Position numbers and translations under genes: made by a program. The notes under the pieces were generated by a model. That model was given only the letters and a program-made list of their open reading frames with translations. It had not been told where the DNA came from and did no database searches. From an uncultured Opitutaceae bacterium (GTDB lineage Bacteria; Verrucomicrobiota; Verrucomicrobiia; Opitutales; Opitutaceae), in assembly GCA_903952145.1 (NCBI GenBank), contig CAJBES010000340.1, forward strand, positions 1 to 53,826: a stretch of 53,826 bases of DNA, in the 5' to 3' direction. This document shows, piece after piece, positions 52,999 through 53,826 of the stretch. The first letter of the stretch is position 1. Each line of letters begins with the position of its first letter.

Positions 52999-53826
52999 AT
53001 GGCGCATTTTAACGACACCATCGCCGCCTTGGCGACCCCGAACGGCACGTCCGCGCTGGCCGTCCTGCGCATCAGCGGGCCCGATACAGCCCGGTTGGCG
53101 CGTGATTTGTGCGGCGTAATACCCCCGCCCCGCTGTGTCCAGCGCGCGGATTACTGTGACCGCGAGGGCGTGATACTGGATGATGTGCTCGCAACCTATT
53201 TTCAAGGGCCAGCTTCCTACACCGGCGAGGATATCCTCGAAATCTCCTGCCACGGAAATCCATTCATTGCGCAACGGATTCTGGAAGACCTGCTGGCCCG
53301 GGGTTGCCGACCTGCACTACCCGGCGAGTTCACCCAGCGCGCATATCTGCATGGCCGGATGGATTTGAGCCAGGCCGAAGCCGTCATGGATATTATCAAT
53401 GCGCGGAGTGTGCGTGCACTGACCGCAGCCAACCAGCAGTTGCGAGGCGCGCTTGGCCGGCACTTGGACGAACTGGTGGACGGGCTCCTTGGGGTTCTGG
53501 CACGAATTGAGGCATATATTGATTTTCCCGAAGAGGACCTGCCACCGGAAGATCGGGAGCTAATGTTGCGCGAACTCACGCGACTGGCCGTCAATACCGG
53601 TCGACTGCTTGCAACTCACCACTATGGAAACGTATTGCGCGATGGAATGAAAACCGTGATTCTTGGTTTGCCAAATGTAGGTAAAAGTATGTTGCTCAAT
53701 CGTTTATTAGGTCATGAACGCGCATTGGTTAGTGATGAACCCGGCACCACTCGCGACTATTTGGAAGCTCAGATTATCATCGGACCTCATAGCCTTCGCC
53801 TGATTGATACTGCAGGAATCAACCCC
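52999..53826 (+). CDS. mnmE: tRNA modification GTPase MnmE (5' part, cut by window edge)
   Basis: 276 codons from ATG at 52999 (MAHFNDTIAALATPNGTSALAVLRISG), still open at the window end. Residues 1-120 are the formyl-THF-binding domain (TGEDILEISCHGNPF, LPGEFTQRAYLHGRMDLSQAEAVMDIINA). A helical domain follows (RGALGRHLDELVDGLLGV, YIDFPEEDLP). The GTPase domain begins near residue 217: G1 is GLPNVGKSMLLN, where Met replaces the usual Ser after KS, G2 is PGTTRDY and G3 is DTAG. MnmE with MnmG modifies the wobble uridine of tRNAs. The last 180 bases have 44 percent GC by direct count, far below the neighbourhood. Confidence 0.95.
   Translation, partial: MAHFNDTIAALATPNGTSALAVLRISGPDTARLARDLCGVIPPPRCVQRADYCDREGVILDDVLATYFQGPASYTGEDILEISCHGNPFIAQRILEDLLARGCRPALPGEFTQRAYLHGRMDLSQAEAVMDIINARSVRALTAANQQLRGALGRHLDELVDGLLGVLARIEAYIDFPEEDLPPEDRELMLRELTRLAVNTGRLLATHHYGNVLRDGMKTVILGLPNVGKSMLLNRLLGHERALVSDEPGTTRDYLEAQIIIGPHSLRLIDTAGINP

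Overview
The window is GC-rich bacterial chromosome, densely coded on both strands, with mostly weak Shine-Dalgarno signals. The gene mix suggests a Verrucomicrobiota of the Opitutaceae type: two DUF5069 paralogues, a XylR-like LacI/AraC hybrid regulator, UxaE-type hexuronate metabolism, phytanoyl-dioxygenase and Gfo/Idh/MocA genes, and a large secreted glycosidase-like protein. This taxonomic placement is inferred from gene content; no rRNA gene is present. I found no tRNA, rRNA, CRISPR array, transposase or prophage.

Layout. Positions 1-6.1 kb hold a GT-C-like membrane protein running off the left edge, a MetW-like methyltransferase, a WYL regulator, an orphan gene, an ArsR regulator with a clear palindromic operator upstream of a GNAT acetyltransferase, and a 2-hydroxyacid dehydrogenase. 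Positions 6.2-11.9 kb form a hexuronate module: uronate isomerase (uxaC), tagaturonate/fructuronate epimerase (uxaE), an SDR probably making mannonate, and a divergent XylR-like regulator. A 793-residue exported glycosidase-like protein follows. Positions 14.8-18.4 kb hold RNA-related genes (rhlE, an RRM protein, an Hsp15-like S4 protein), a thioesterase and DUF3016. Positions 18.8-26.5 kb hold DUF5069, a penicillin-acylase family enzyme, a nucleoside deoxyribosyltransferase-like gene next to upp, a DUF481 outer-membrane protein, an RlmI-like methyltransferase and a VOC protein.

Positions 26.5-33.5 kb hold an S9-peptidase-like protein that lacks its catalytic Ser and His, a SIS sugar isomerase paired with a BadF/NAGK-type kinase, and a PhyH / AraC / Gfo-Idh sugar locus. 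Positions 33.5-36.6 kb are the least ordinary part: a decayed CAP-domain gene, a 361-residue protein with hidden kinase-like motifs, a 17-codon Lys/Ala-rich micro-gene with its own strong terminator, a second DUF5069 gene and about 740 bp without a gene. Then come gltB-gltD, a glutaredoxin-like gene, a second PhyH gene and a UDP-sugar epimerase / DUF486 pair. A cysteine desulfurase gene stops after 36 codons where an HNH-endonuclease gene of lower GC sits. The right end holds recA, a three-gene ABC efflux system (ATPase, FtsX permease, HlyD adaptor) and the 5' part of mnmE.

The best candidates for something new are the Lys-rich micro-gene transcription unit, the kinase-like orphan, the HNH cassette that broke the cysteine desulfurase, and the catalytically dead S9 protein in an operon with a VOC protein. 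No complete, clearly novel multi-gene system could be demonstrated from sequence alone.
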